A stretch of DNA of 64,000 bases. It comes from Nitrososphaerota archaeon (lineage in GTDB: Archaea; Thermoproteota; Nitrososphaeria; Nitrososphaerales; Nitrosopumilaceae). The DNA lies in contig JAGWFS010000001.1 in assembly GCA_028867785.1 (NCBI GenBank), forward strand, positions 124,001 to 188,000, in the 5' to 3' direction. Under the pieces are notes generated by a model, which did no database searches, was not told the DNA's origin, and saw only the letters and a list, made by a program, of their open reading frames with translations. The stretch's first letter is position 1; each line of letters opens with the position of its first letter. A program made the position numbers and the translations under genes. Below, piece after piece: positions 1 to 7,784 of the stretch.

Positions 1-714
1 GACAGAATTGTCGCCATAAGAAATCGTCATGGTGTAATCTCCGGTTTTGTTTAAGATTATAACATATTGACTATTGTTTCCTGGAAAGTCAAATGAATAA
101 TTGTCATCTGTTCTCAATGAAGGGCATGACATGGTGGAGCCATTGTCTTGAAAGACTGGCACGTTTGGATTTTTGTCATCATGAATTTTTATTTGAGGGG
201 AGACACATGGATAATTTCCAAATCCTTTTACAGTAACTGAAAAAGAAATTGGTTGGTTTACAACATATGTGTCGTTCAGACTCGGGATGTCGATTTTCAC
301 CCATGGTTTAAGATCTGCTGTTGATGTTGCCCATCCTCTTTTAATCAATATTTGTACTGTATCAGGTTTTACACAGGCAGGAGACCCATCTTCTGCTTTG
401 ATAATGGGTTGAAGTCCAACTTGGCATGTTATGTCTGATGGCTTTATTCCAGATTTGAATTGTTTGAGAGGGGACGATAGCCCAAAGTCTGGCCCTAACG
501 GATAGACTGTATCATTGATGTTTGTTGAATGTATCAAGAGAGGATGATCCACATGATTGCGTGACACCATATCTGACTTGACTTGTTCAGGAGAATCCAA
601 GGTAATTGCGACAGCAGGGCCTCCGCCCATTACATTTTGTGCATATACATATTGCATACCAAAGAAAATGGCTACAAGAGATATTACGACTATTGAAATA
701 TGCAAAATCTTCAT
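1..714 (-). CDS. Secreted thaumarchaeal protein, C-terminus beyond window
   Basis: The reading frame is open on the minus strand from an ATG at 714 to the window edge (238 codons), so the C-terminus is missing. Residues 1-24 form a signal peptide (short Lys-containing start, hydrophobic core, cleavage plausible after YVYA). A central stretch around residues 85-115 has two cysteines around a GLQPIIKAEDG segment and ends in KRGW, a pattern I associate with exported thaumarchaeal proteins. The rest looks like a beta-rich extracellular domain with an N-glycosylation-like NNS. Role unknown; probably a cell-surface or periplasm-like protein. Confident that it is coding, not of its function. Confidence 0.8.
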   Translation of the reverse strand, partial: MKILHISIVVISLVAIFFGMQYVYAQNVMGGGPAVAITLDSPEQVKSDMVSRNHVDHPLLIHSTNINDTVYPLGPDFGLSSPLKQFKSGIKPSDITCQVGLQPIIKAEDGSPACVKPDTVQILIKRGWATSTADLKPWVKIDIPSLNDTYVVNQPISFSVTVKGFGNYPCVSPQIKIHDDKNPNVPVFQDNGSTMSCPSLRTDDNYSFDFPGNNSQYVIILNKTGDYTMTISYGDNSV

Positions 715-903
715 GCATTTGTACTGGACACATATGGTTTAAAAAAGTGACGCAGGTTTTCTCCATGCATTTTAATGGTTGCAAGAACAGGAAGATCAGA
801 CAGAAATAAATCCAACACCTATAACTACTGCCCCTCCTTGCCTACGATCGGTCTTTCTTGTCTTACGCCGCAGAGAATGTTTGAGGAAATTCGTCAAAGC
901 GCG

Positions 904-1140
904 TCAGGAGACAGGTTTGGTTCTTGCGGCAAGTTTTGAAAGCCTCTCCTCTGCTGCAAGCGTAGCGTCCAACGTAAGTTCGGCGATCAGCCTCAATTCA
1001 GTTTTTTTGTCCAGTGATCCTAGCCATTATTCCGCACCTTTTAGTTTGCCCTCCGCTCGTTCATATTTTGCCTCCGATTCGAAGTACCGTAATAATTGAG
1101 GTAAAGAATCTTCGTTTCTTTTTTGGAGAGGGTGGCTCAT
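904..1140 (-). pseudogene. Small helical ORF interrupted by an in-frame TAA
   Basis: Reading from ATG at 1140 gives 37 codons rich in Lys, Glu and Arg, then a TAA at 1027-1029. The same frame stays open for another 40 codons of similar helical, charged character (for example ELRLIAELTLDATLAAEERL) before TGA at 904-906. Both halves look protein-like, which suggests one gene broken by a nonsense change. Two short proteins, or chance, remain possible. Family not recognised. Confidence 0.4.
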
Positions 1141-1154
1141 TGGTTTGAATCAAG

Positions 1155-1295
1155 TCATGCAAAGTAATCCAATCCCTTTGGAACCGGCTTTGTATGCCTG
1201 CGCAGGATATGTACCTCCAGGCCTTCCGTAGAGTAGAATACCAGCCCGCACTCCTTGCACTTTAGCGACATGATACAGTTTGCGCTGGTTTTCAT
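1155..1295 (-). CDS. Small C2H2-type zinc-finger protein
   Basis: A 46-residue protein starting at ATG 1295. Residues 13-34 read C-x2-C-x12-H-x4-H (CKEC ... HILRRH), the spacing of a classical C2H2 zinc finger, with aromatic and Leu core positions present. Single-finger proteins of this size occur in Thaumarchaeota; they may bind DNA, RNA or protein. It lies upstream of the decayed ORF at 904-1140, on the same strand. The motif is seen directly; the role is inference. Confidence 0.75.
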   Translation of the reverse strand: MKTSANCIMSLKCKECGLVFYSTEGLEVHILRRHTKPVPKGLDYFA

Positions 1296-1387
1296 TTAAC
1301 GGATATCATTGAAACACAGCTGACTTGATGTAAAGATGGCCCCAAGTCAGGGCAACTCGAGTATCACAATTACCGGTCTCAAATAAT

Positions 1388-2650
1388 CTAATCCAAGTCT
1401 AGGCCTTTTCTTCCAATGTCATTTCTGCAGTACTTGCTTGGCCAGCTAATCTTTTCTACTCTGCCATAAGCATTTGAGATGGCATCCTGCAGCGTGTCCC
1501 CTGTCCCAGTGACTCCAAGCACACGGCCTCCACTAGTCAGGACCCTTCCATCTACGAGCCTTGTTCCCGCATGGAACACATACGAATTTGGAGAGTCCAT
1601 GTCAAGGCCGCAAATCTCCTCGTCCTTTGGAAAAGAGTCAGGATATCCCCTTGATGCAAGTACGACACAGACTGCGCTCTGCTTCTTCCACGATATCTTT
1701 GGAAGACTGGCAAGTGTGCCGCCGATGCTTGCCTTGATGTAATCAACCAGGTCGGACTCCATGCGCATCATTATCGGCTGGCATTCGGGGTCACCCATCC
1801 TTGCGTTAAACTCGAGCACGTACGGTCTTCCGTCCTTTACCATTATTCCGGCATACAAAAACCCCTTGAAGACAATCCCTTCCTTTTTCATCGAGGATAT
1901 CGTCTTTTCAATGATATCTTTTTGAATCTCCTCTGCAAGCTTGTCGTCAATGACACCGGTCGGAGAGTACGCCCCCATCCCTCCTGTGTTCGGGCCAGCA
2001 TCTCCGTCACCAATTCTCTTGTGATCCTGACTTGTCGCCATCGGGTACGCAACTGTACCGTCGGAGATTGCAATGTATGACGCCTCGGCGCCGTCAATTC
2101 TTTCCTCCAGAATGACTTTCAGCCCAGCAGAACCAAAGCTCTTCTCTACCAGTATTTTGTTTATTGCAGAAATCGCCTCCTGCGAGCTGTTGCAGACTAT
2201 GACTCCTTTTCCTGCAGCAAGCCCGTCTGCCTTGACAACAAGAGGCCAGGCAGCTGACCTGGCATACTCTATTGCCTTTTTTGCGTCGTCAAATATCTCA
2301 AACCGTGCAGTGGGAATTCCGTTTCTTTTCATGAAATTTTTTGCCCAGACCTTGCTTGATTCAAGCTGCGCTGCATCCCTTGTCGGCCCGAATATCTCAA
2401 GACCCCTTTTTACAAACTCGTCTACAATACCTGCCGCAAGAGGAACCTCCGGACCGACTACTGTGAGGCACTTTTTCTCTGACGCAAACTGGATTAGCTT
2501 TTCAATCTCGTGCGCCTCGATTGGTACGTTATTTTTTGTACCGCCATTTCCCGGAGCATGGTATACAGTACCAACCTTTGTGCTCTGAGACAGTTTCCAC
2601 CCAAGTGCATGCTCGCGCCCCCCAGAGCCTACAACCAGTATATCCATCAA
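1388..2650 (-). CDS. purD: Phosphoribosylamine-glycine ligase
   Basis: PurD joins 5-phosphoribosylamine and glycine using ATP, the second step of de novo purine synthesis. The 420-residue length fits the family. The N-terminus has the GSGGREHAL signature of the first Rossmann-like domain; an ATP-grasp domain follows, with VVKADGLAAGKGV and the metal-binding EFNARMGDPE segment near residue 287. Translation starts at ATG 2650 or the adjacent ATG. It is divergent from the gene at 2752, sharing an AT-rich intergenic region. No other purine gene is nearby. Confidence 0.97.
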   Translation of the reverse strand: MMDILVVGSGGREHALGWKLSQSTKVGTVYHAPGNGGTKNNVPIEAHEIEKLIQFASEKKCLTVVGPEVPLAAGIVDEFVKRGLEIFGPTRDAAQLESSKVWAKNFMKRNGIPTARFEIFDDAKKAIEYARSAAWPLVVKADGLAAGKGVIVCNSSQEAISAINKILVEKSFGSAGLKVILEERIDGAEASYIAISDGTVAYPMATSQDHKRIGDGDAGPNTGGMGAYSPTGVIDDKLAEEIQKDIIEKTISSMKKEGIVFKGFLYAGIMVKDGRPYVLEFNARMGDPECQPIMMRMESDLVDYIKASIGGTLASLPKISWKKQSAVCVVLASRGYPDSFPKDEEICGLDMDSPNSYVFHAGTRLVDGRVLTSGGRVLGVTGTGDTLQDAISNAYGRVEKISWPSKYCRNDIGRKGLDLD

Positions 2651-2751
2651 CGAGTTTTCTTTGGACGTCTTATAAAAGCTAAATCAGCCGTCCGGGTAGA
2701 AATTTTCAAAATTCCGAAATATTGATTAAAGAACAAAAATCTCCCGATATC

Positions 2752-3048
2752 ATGAGCACAATAGATTCTGCGAGGGCAGTCTATCTTTTCACCCACGGCA
2801 GAAGGGATCTGGAACAAAAGGCAGTCGACGCGCTTGTATCAAAGGGATTTGCAAAGGACAGGATAGTGTCAGCCCGGCCCGATGCAGTGGGTACGGTCGG
2901 AGATTACATGGCAATGCTCTGGATGCCCCCAAACCCGGACCACATCAAGATTCAAAAGATAACAAAGGTGGAGCCTGTCAAGCCGGAAGGCATGATTGGA
3001 CTGTGGAAGGGCGTTGCAAAGGAAGACCTGTTCACAGTAAGTCTTTGA
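2752..3048 (+). CDS. Conserved-looking small protein, unknown function
   Basis: 98 residues from ATG 2752. An in-frame ATG at 2722 exists, but it lies inside the AT-rich promoter region, so the later start is preferred. The protein is mixed alpha/beta with no signal peptide or membrane segment. A notable central part reads MLWMPPNPDHIKIQ, followed by a Lys/Pro-rich stretch. I do not recognise the family. The head-to-head arrangement with purD suggests independent promoters. Confidence 0.65.
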   Translation: MSTIDSARAVYLFTHGRRDLEQKAVDALVSKGFAKDRIVSARPDAVGTVGDYMAMLWMPPNPDHIKIQKITKVEPVKPEGMIGLWKGVAKEDLFTVSL

Positions 3049-3107
3049 CAGATACACGATGACAGCTCCAGTTATTTTTACGACAAAAGCATCTAACAAA
3101 AAATGCC

Positions 3108-3136
3108 CACATTACATCGAATCATGGTGTAATGTG
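3108..3136. repeat. Perfect 9-bp inverted repeat (operator candidate)
   Basis: CACATTACA at 3108-3116 and its reverse complement TGTAATGTG at 3128-3136 are separated by 11 bases. The repeat sits between the end of the gene at 3048 and the RelE-like ORF at 3239. It could be a regulator binding site or an RNA hairpin ending the upstream transcript; there is no T-run after it. Confidence 0.5.
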
Positions 3137-3238
3137 ATGATATCAGTATAACCAGTTCTTTTTTTCTGGAAGTGTTTGATTTACGATTGTTTGGAAATTA
3201 GGATTAGAGGGTCCACAAAATTTGTAAAATTTTTTAGC

Positions 3239-3517
3239 ATGTTAACAAAATCTAGCGATCTGAGTCTGGAAATCAATGGTGCGCTGGACATGCTAAAGGA
3301 AAACTGCGAACGTGGAGACAAAATCCCCATGGACAGATGGCCCAGATATTATGTTCAAAAATTCAACATACAGAATCTTTTCAGATTTGAATTAAGAGAC
3401 GGCAGGAGATTAACCTATACTGTTTATTCAGTATCAGGCATCACATACTGCAATATTCTAGAATTTTTCCAAAACCACAAAGAGTATGAGAAACGATTTG
3501 GCTACAGGTCATTTTAG
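3239..3517 (+). CDS. RelE/HigB-like small protein (putative toxin)
   Basis: 92 residues from ATG 3239; an upstream in-frame ATG at 3176 would add an unconvincing leader. The C-terminal half has the beta-strand then terminal-helix pattern of RelE-type mRNA interferases: FELRDGRRLTYTV, then an I-E-F-x3-HKEYEKRFGY ending resembling the HKxYEK tail. If correct, it would cleave mRNA on ribosomes. No antitoxin is encoded in the same direction; the facing gene at 3509-3820 overlaps its 3' end by 9 bases and may be unrelated. Fold assignment is by eye only. Confidence 0.5.
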   Translation: MLTKSSDLSLEINGALDMLKENCERGDKIPMDRWPRYYVQKFNIQNLFRFELRDGRRLTYTVYSVSGITYCNILEFFQNHKEYEKRFGYRSF

Positions 3518-3820
3518 TTCTGTTGACGTTTTATGCAATTTCATCAATTTTGGATTCTTTTCTGCAAATATCCACAATATTGAACCATCCTTTGTACGCA
3601 TTGTTTTGTTTGATTTTTCCAAATACTCCAAAATTGCATCAATGGTTTTTGGCTGGACTTGTTTTGGCAAGGCTCTTGACAGTTTGTTTCTGGAGCTGAA
3701 TTCTTTTTCTTGCATTAAAACCTCCTCTACCATTTGAATTGTTTTCAGAGTGGGCGTATGTGTCTTGTAGGATACACTATTTATCATGTGTTTATTTTTC
3801 TTTAAAACTGGCGTTGCCAT
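3509..3820 (-). CDS. Winged-helix-like small protein
   Basis: 103 residues, basic. After a flexible N-terminus, residues about 25-85 form helix-helix-helix-wing: a sensitised-start helix (TIQMVEEVL), SRNKLSRALPKQVQPKTIDAILEYL, then a beta-hairpin-like KTMRTKDGSILWIF. This resembles winged helix-turn-helix domains. It is convergent with, and overlaps, the RelE-like gene. Upstream is a very AT-rich stretch with TATATACTTGTATATA, a likely promoter. Possibly a DNA-binding regulator or antitoxin; not recognised as a named family. Confidence 0.5.
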   Translation of the reverse strand: MATPVLKKNKHMINSVSYKTHTPTLKTIQMVEEVLMQEKEFSSRNKLSRALPKQVQPKTIDAILEYLEKSNKTMRTKDGSILWIFAEKNPKLMKLHKTSTELK

Positions 3821-3868
3821 ATGCTATATTGTATATACTTGTATATAATAATCTTGTTTATTACAAGT

Positions 3869-4080
3869 ATGTCAATGGAAAAATACGAGAACAGATCGGA
3901 TAAACTAGTTAGCTCCTCGCGATATCCAGGTCATACAACCAAACTCTGGCAAAACACTTGTGCCCGAGATCTTGCCTGAACAAGGCGTTTGCAAAAACCC
4001 TTACCAAATGCCGTAATAATTGGAAGACATGGAATTTTCACCTTCTATCCTCGCTTGACATACGCAATACAATTGTCATT
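3869..4080 (+). pseudogene. Possible decayed coding remnant
   Basis: Three short frames in succession give protein-like text: an ATG-initiated MSMEKYENRSDKL segment, then RDIQVIQPNSGKTLVPEILP in another frame, then LPNAVIIGRHGIFTFYP. They would join with two small indels. This may be a decayed gene, perhaps of an AbrB-like or enzyme fragment. The evidence is compositional only, and chance is not excluded. Confidence 0.22.
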
Positions 4081-4118
4081 TAAAAAAAGCGGCGCGACAT
4101 TGTTTTGGTTTTGTGCTC

Positions 4119-5042
4119 TTACTGAAGCGGCGTCCAAGCAGGTTTGGCGCTAACAGATACTCCGTTCCATGCTACGTAAACACGATAATCGTTTTCCCAG
4201 TTGTTCTCAGCTCCTATTCCAACCCGGAAGACCTGCCCAGGCGTCATGTGAAACACCAGTGATCTGGCATACCAAGTCGCGTCCTTGTCTTTCGATGTCA
4301 GCGATTCATTTTGTTGCAGTATTACGTTTGGATCCTCGCCAAGTATAAAGACAAAGAGATGGCTTCTTCCTTCCGATACAGGTGTGGTGAACGTATTATT
4401 TTTGAGGAAATTTCCTGATATTGTGACTGTCCCGTTATCTGGCACAACATATTTTATTGAATAGCCCAAAAACCAGTAACCGAATACAGTAGAGCCAATC
4501 GTGTCTGCCTCTATTCCGGTACCGCTTGGGGTAGAGATGGCATCCATGTGTACCTGGCAATCAACAGAGCGCGCGTCACAGCTTGTGCCGTATAACGTTG
4601 GATAGTAGAGGCTCTCTTTGATGAACCACGATGTCCACAGGTTTCCCTTGCCGTCGTATAATGCGACTGGTGTGAATGTGACATCAGGAGATCTCGGTGG
4701 AAGGATTTTCTGTTTTGAGTTTTCAAGGTTTGCCATTCTGTCGCTTAGGGAGTGGGTTTGGCCTGTCAGATTGGAAATTTTATTGTCCATTGACTGGATT
4801 GTAGCTTGCATCTGGCTTATCGTTGATTTCATCTGTGCAGAATCATCTGTGAATTTGTAGACTAGCTGCTGGCTTTCTGCGATTTGTGATCTTAAGGCGT
4901 CCATCCGGCTTGATTGATTGATATCATTATTGTTGAATTGCAACAGATTGTCTTGAATACTGTTGTGGCTAAAAAATACCAGTACCAACCCAATTACGGA
5001 GATGGCAATTGCTACTAGTGAAATGGTAAGACCCTCCTTCAT
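4119..5042 (-). CDS. Membrane-anchored coiled-coil protein with C-terminal beta domain
   Basis: 307 residues. One N-terminal membrane helix at about 6-26 (LVAIAISVIGLVLVFF) has little before it, so the rest probably faces outward. Residues about 35-112 are a coiled coil with heptad-like Leu/Met/Ile and many Gln/Asn/Ser. Residues 120-307 are Trp/Tyr/Asn-rich, beta-sandwich-like, with several NxT/S sequons and a pair of cysteines near 150-160. No known domain recognised. A trimeric surface protein is one reading. It diverges from the urea transporter gene with a 216-base spacer. Confidence 0.75.
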   Translation of the reverse strand: MKEGLTISLVAIAISVIGLVLVFFSHNSIQDNLLQFNNNDINQSSRMDALRSQIAESQQLVYKFTDDSAQMKSTISQMQATIQSMDNKISNLTGQTHSLSDRMANLENSKQKILPPRSPDVTFTPVALYDGKGNLWTSWFIKESLYYPTLYGTSCDARSVDCQVHMDAISTPSGTGIEADTIGSTVFGYWFLGYSIKYVVPDNGTVTISGNFLKNNTFTTPVSEGRSHLFVFILGEDPNVILQQNESLTSKDKDATWYARSLVFHMTPGQVFRVGIGAENNWENDYRVYVAWNGVSVSAKPAWTPLQ

Positions 5043-5258
5043 GAGTATTTTCAGCTTATCGCATGTCTTTAAAAAAATAGCGCTGATTTTATCAGTGCGG
5101 CATTAATTCATGGGGTGAACATTAAAAGATCTGCCAGACATGCATCTAGTAGGAATATTGTTATTTTGACAGCTATTTTTCAAAAAAAGTAAGATATTGT
5201 GTGTCCAACAGATCGGAGATATTTTTAAAAATGAATAGATCATGAAACAGATGACTTT

Positions 5259-6368
5259 ATGACAACTTTCACTACTGGAAATCCAATAATTGATTTTTTT
5301 TATATTTTATTTAATGGTATTTCAGAGGTCCCTCTCATAAGTTCCGCAATAACAGGCATCCTCATACTTGCAGGTACCACACTTGCTTCCCGAAGAGCCA
5401 GTATAATGATGATAACATCAGGATTGACAGGTTCTGCAGTTGCAATAATTCTCGGTGCAGATTACAACATGGTAACAATGGGGCTGTTTGGATACAATTC
5501 CATTTTATCTGGCATGGCATTCTGGTCAGGACCTTTTTCTAAAAGCAGCAGGACAACGTTTGTTTATTCTATTTTCGTGGCGGCAATAACAGCAATAATT
5601 CTCATGAGTGTGACCCATTTACTGAGAGATCTTTTTGTAATAGACGGCAAAGGTACGGCAATCCCCGCGTTGACGTCTGCATTTGTATTTACCACGTGGT
5701 TTTTGATGTTTGCGGGGCAGAGAATAAGGCTGGGAATAGGTTTGAGAACAGCCGAAATAGATTACGAGTATGTGCTAAAATCTCAAGGAAAAATAGAGAG
5801 AGTTGAAAAACCAAAGCCTAATGAACCCTCATCTAATTGGACAGTCGCTGAATTTTTTAAATCCACACTTAATGGAGTATCCCAGATAACCTTCATCAGC
5901 AATTGGAAGACTGGCATCTTTTGGGTTGTCGGATTATCGCTGTCATTTGAGATTGCACCAGTGTTAGCGGGAAATCCCTCAAACTGGTGGTCAAATGCAT
6001 ACTCGAGTTCTTCCAATCCATTGTTCTTGGCCGGAGCCATGGCCTTGTGGGGATCTGGAATAGGACTTGCAGTTTCCGTTCTGATGAAAGTTCCAAATAG
6101 TGAATCCAAGAGCGGCGTGCATGGCTTTAATCCGGTGTTGGTGATGATCGCCCTTACAAGCTTTCTTCCGCTTTCTTTGATTACATTCCTGTATGCCACT
6201 TTTGCTGCAATATCATCCTGCTTTGTCACATATTTTCTGCAAAACTACCTGAGCAAGTGGGGCTTGCCTACATTGACCGGCCCTTTTGTATTTACTACAT
6301 GGGGGTTCATAATGGCCGTTTATGGTTTTCACAACATCCCTGCAGGCGTCGGTTGGGCAAGACCTTGA
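5259..6368 (+). CDS. Urea transporter, UT family
   Basis: 369 residues, roughly ten membrane helices built as two similar halves, as in the UT (SLC14-like) channel family. Each half starts with an LNG(I/V)S amphipathic stretch (FNGISEVPLIS, LNGVSQITFIS) and ends with FVFTTW (F-x-FTTW near residues 145 and 350). GLFGYNSILSGMAF and the second-half GFNPVLVMIAL match the conserved selectivity-filter neighbourhood. It would let urea cross the membrane as a source of ammonia. No urease genes lie within the window. A long loop between halves (about 175-205) is charged. Confidence 0.85.
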   Translation: MTTFTTGNPIIDFFYILFNGISEVPLISSAITGILILAGTTLASRRASIMMITSGLTGSAVAIILGADYNMVTMGLFGYNSILSGMAFWSGPFSKSSRTTFVYSIFVAAITAIILMSVTHLLRDLFVIDGKGTAIPALTSAFVFTTWFLMFAGQRIRLGIGLRTAEIDYEYVLKSQGKIERVEKPKPNEPSSNWTVAEFFKSTLNGVSQITFISNWKTGIFWVVGLSLSFEIAPVLAGNPSNWWSNAYSSSSNPLFLAGAMALWGSGIGLAVSVLMKVPNSESKSGVHGFNPVLVMIALTSFLPLSLITFLYATFAAISSCFVTYFLQNYLSKWGLPTLTGPFVFTTWGFIMAVYGFHNIPAGVGWARP

Positions 6369-6427
6369 TCTAGTCGACACCGGTGAGAATTGTAAAACAT
6401 ACAATTATTTTGAAATATTGCTCAAGT

Positions 6428-6730
6428 CTAGATCAGGTCTTTTACCAGTGCAGAGATAAAACTCTCAAACTCTGAATCTGAAAATCTCACAGTCTCTATT
6501 TTTTCCTGCTCCTGTGCGGTACGTACTGCCTTTAGATGGTAGCACTCGCCTCCGGTTTCCAGTGCGTTATAGTAATAATCTTCGCACGAGCAAAACCCAA
6601 GCTCGGGGTCAAGCCAGTGCTCGTTTTCTTTTCCTACTACAGTCCAGACCTTTCTTCCGCTTGGCTCAAAATAGTGCAGCTTGACCCCCATGGCAGATAC
6701 GATTGCATCCACATCGCCGCGGCCTTTCAC
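6428..6730 (-). CDS. SWIM zinc-finger protein
   Basis: 100 residues. C47-x-C49-x13-C63-x-H65 (CSCEDY ... ECYHL) matches the SWIM zinc-binding pattern CxCxnCxH. Such small SWIM proteins in archaea are thought to assist DNA- or protein-binding partners, sometimes recombination factors. The gene is head-to-head with the metallophosphoesterase, its start only 35 bases from that gene's ATG, so the two share a promoter region and may be functionally linked. Confidence 0.75.
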   Translation of the reverse strand: MKGRGDVDAIVSAMGVKLHYFEPSGRKVWTVVGKENEHWLDPELGFCSCEDYYYNALETGGECYHLKAVRTAQEQEKIETVRFSDSEFESFISALVKDLI

Positions 6731-6765
6731 AAGAATTTAATTTAAAACCAGATGTATTATCTTTG

Positions 6766-7512
6766 ATGGTATTCACAAGGCTCGTTCCGTCACAGCCTGC
6801 CCTCATGGTTGAAGACAAGAAACGCTATCTTGTGGTCACAGACCTCCACATCGGTTTTGAGGGCAAGCTTGCGGCAAACGACATACATGTAGACCCAAAG
6901 GAGATAATCTCCGAAACCGTACAAACACTAGAGAAGATAATAGAGTCGCAGAGGCCGGATTCGCTTGTACTGCTTGGCGACGTCAAGTCAGGTGTGGAAT
7001 CGATATCCAGGATAGAGTGGGATGCAGTGCCGCTGTTTTTTGAGCTTGGAAAAAAAATCGAGACAGTCGTCATACCGGGAAACCATGACGGCAACATACA
7101 AAAACTTGTGCCAGACTGGGTTACAGTGTCGAGCTCATCAGGACTTGTAATCGGTGATGCGCTCCTGACCCATGGACATGTCATGCCGTCAGAGAATCTG
7201 GGACATGTAAACAAGATAATCATGGGCCATGTCCATCCTGTCTACTTTCAGGAGGGCTCTGTGCTTGACGGCCAGAGGGTATGGGTCTCCATCAGGACAG
7301 AAAAGAGCCAGATTTTTCCCTCGCTGCATGGACAGGTAGAGATAACAATCATACCATCGTTTAACAGGTATTTTTACGCAACATACAGAAAGAGCCACAA
7401 AAGGTCAATCTCGCCAATAATAGAATCCGTAAAGACGTTCCAGTCTGCAAAGATTGCCACACTTGACGGGTCCATCATTGGCAACGAGTCCATGATACCA
7501 AACGTGCTCTAG
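6766..7512 (+). CDS. Archaeal metallophosphoesterase (calcineurin-like)
   Basis: 248 residues from ATG 6766; the frame is open further upstream but into the SWIM gene's leader. The calcineurin-type metal-binding motifs occur in order: TDLHIGFE (D-x-H), LLGDVKSG (GD), IPGNHDG (GNHD), LTHGH and MGHVHP (GH-x-H). This matches the archaeal MJ0037/PH1616-like phosphoesterases, often encoded beside helicases or SWIM proteins. Substrate not inferable; phosphodiester or nucleotide hydrolysis is likely. Confidence 0.85.
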   Translation: MVFTRLVPSQPALMVEDKKRYLVVTDLHIGFEGKLAANDIHVDPKEIISETVQTLEKIIESQRPDSLVLLGDVKSGVESISRIEWDAVPLFFELGKKIETVVIPGNHDGNIQKLVPDWVTVSSSSGLVIGDALLTHGHVMPSENLGHVNKIIMGHVHPVYFQEGSVLDGQRVWVSIRTEKSQIFPSLHGQVEITIIPSFNRYFYATYRKSHKRSISPIIESVKTFQSAKIATLDGSIIGNESMIPNVL

Positions 7513-7594
7513 ATATGATGCCAAGGCATGGAACGAACAATGTTAATGAACTAGGTTTATCAAGCGTTTTATTCTAAAACAGCCAACTATACTC

Positions 7595-7783
7595 ATGGGA
7601 CAAGAATTTGGAACACATGAATGGATGCTCACTCATGCAGTAGCAGTAGACGACGTCAGCCTAGGAGGGAGTGGCACCCATGACAAATACGACCCCATAA
7701 TGACAGATATCATGCTGATGATACTGTGCAAGGCGTTTCTCCTGCCAAAGCACCAAGAATCTGAACAACAGGATGCAGAATAG
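7595..7783 (+). CDS. Small hypothetical protein
   Basis: 62 residues, acidic, starting at ATG 7595 about 25-30 bases after a TTTTATTCTAAAAC stretch that could be its TATA element. It has several His residues (THEWMLTHAV) and a helix ILCKAFLLPKHQES. It ends one base before the carB stop codon on the opposite strand. Family not recognised. The start context and composition support coding, but no conservation can be checked here. Confidence 0.5.
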   Translation: MGQEFGTHEWMLTHAVAVDDVSLGGSGTHDKYDPIMTDIMLMILCKAFLLPKHQESEQQDAE

Positions 7784-7784
7784 C

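Noticed and set aside
5783-6229. 148-codon minus-strand frame inside the urea transporter
   Set aside because: Antisense to a well-supported membrane protein gene, without its own promoter or recognisable domain.
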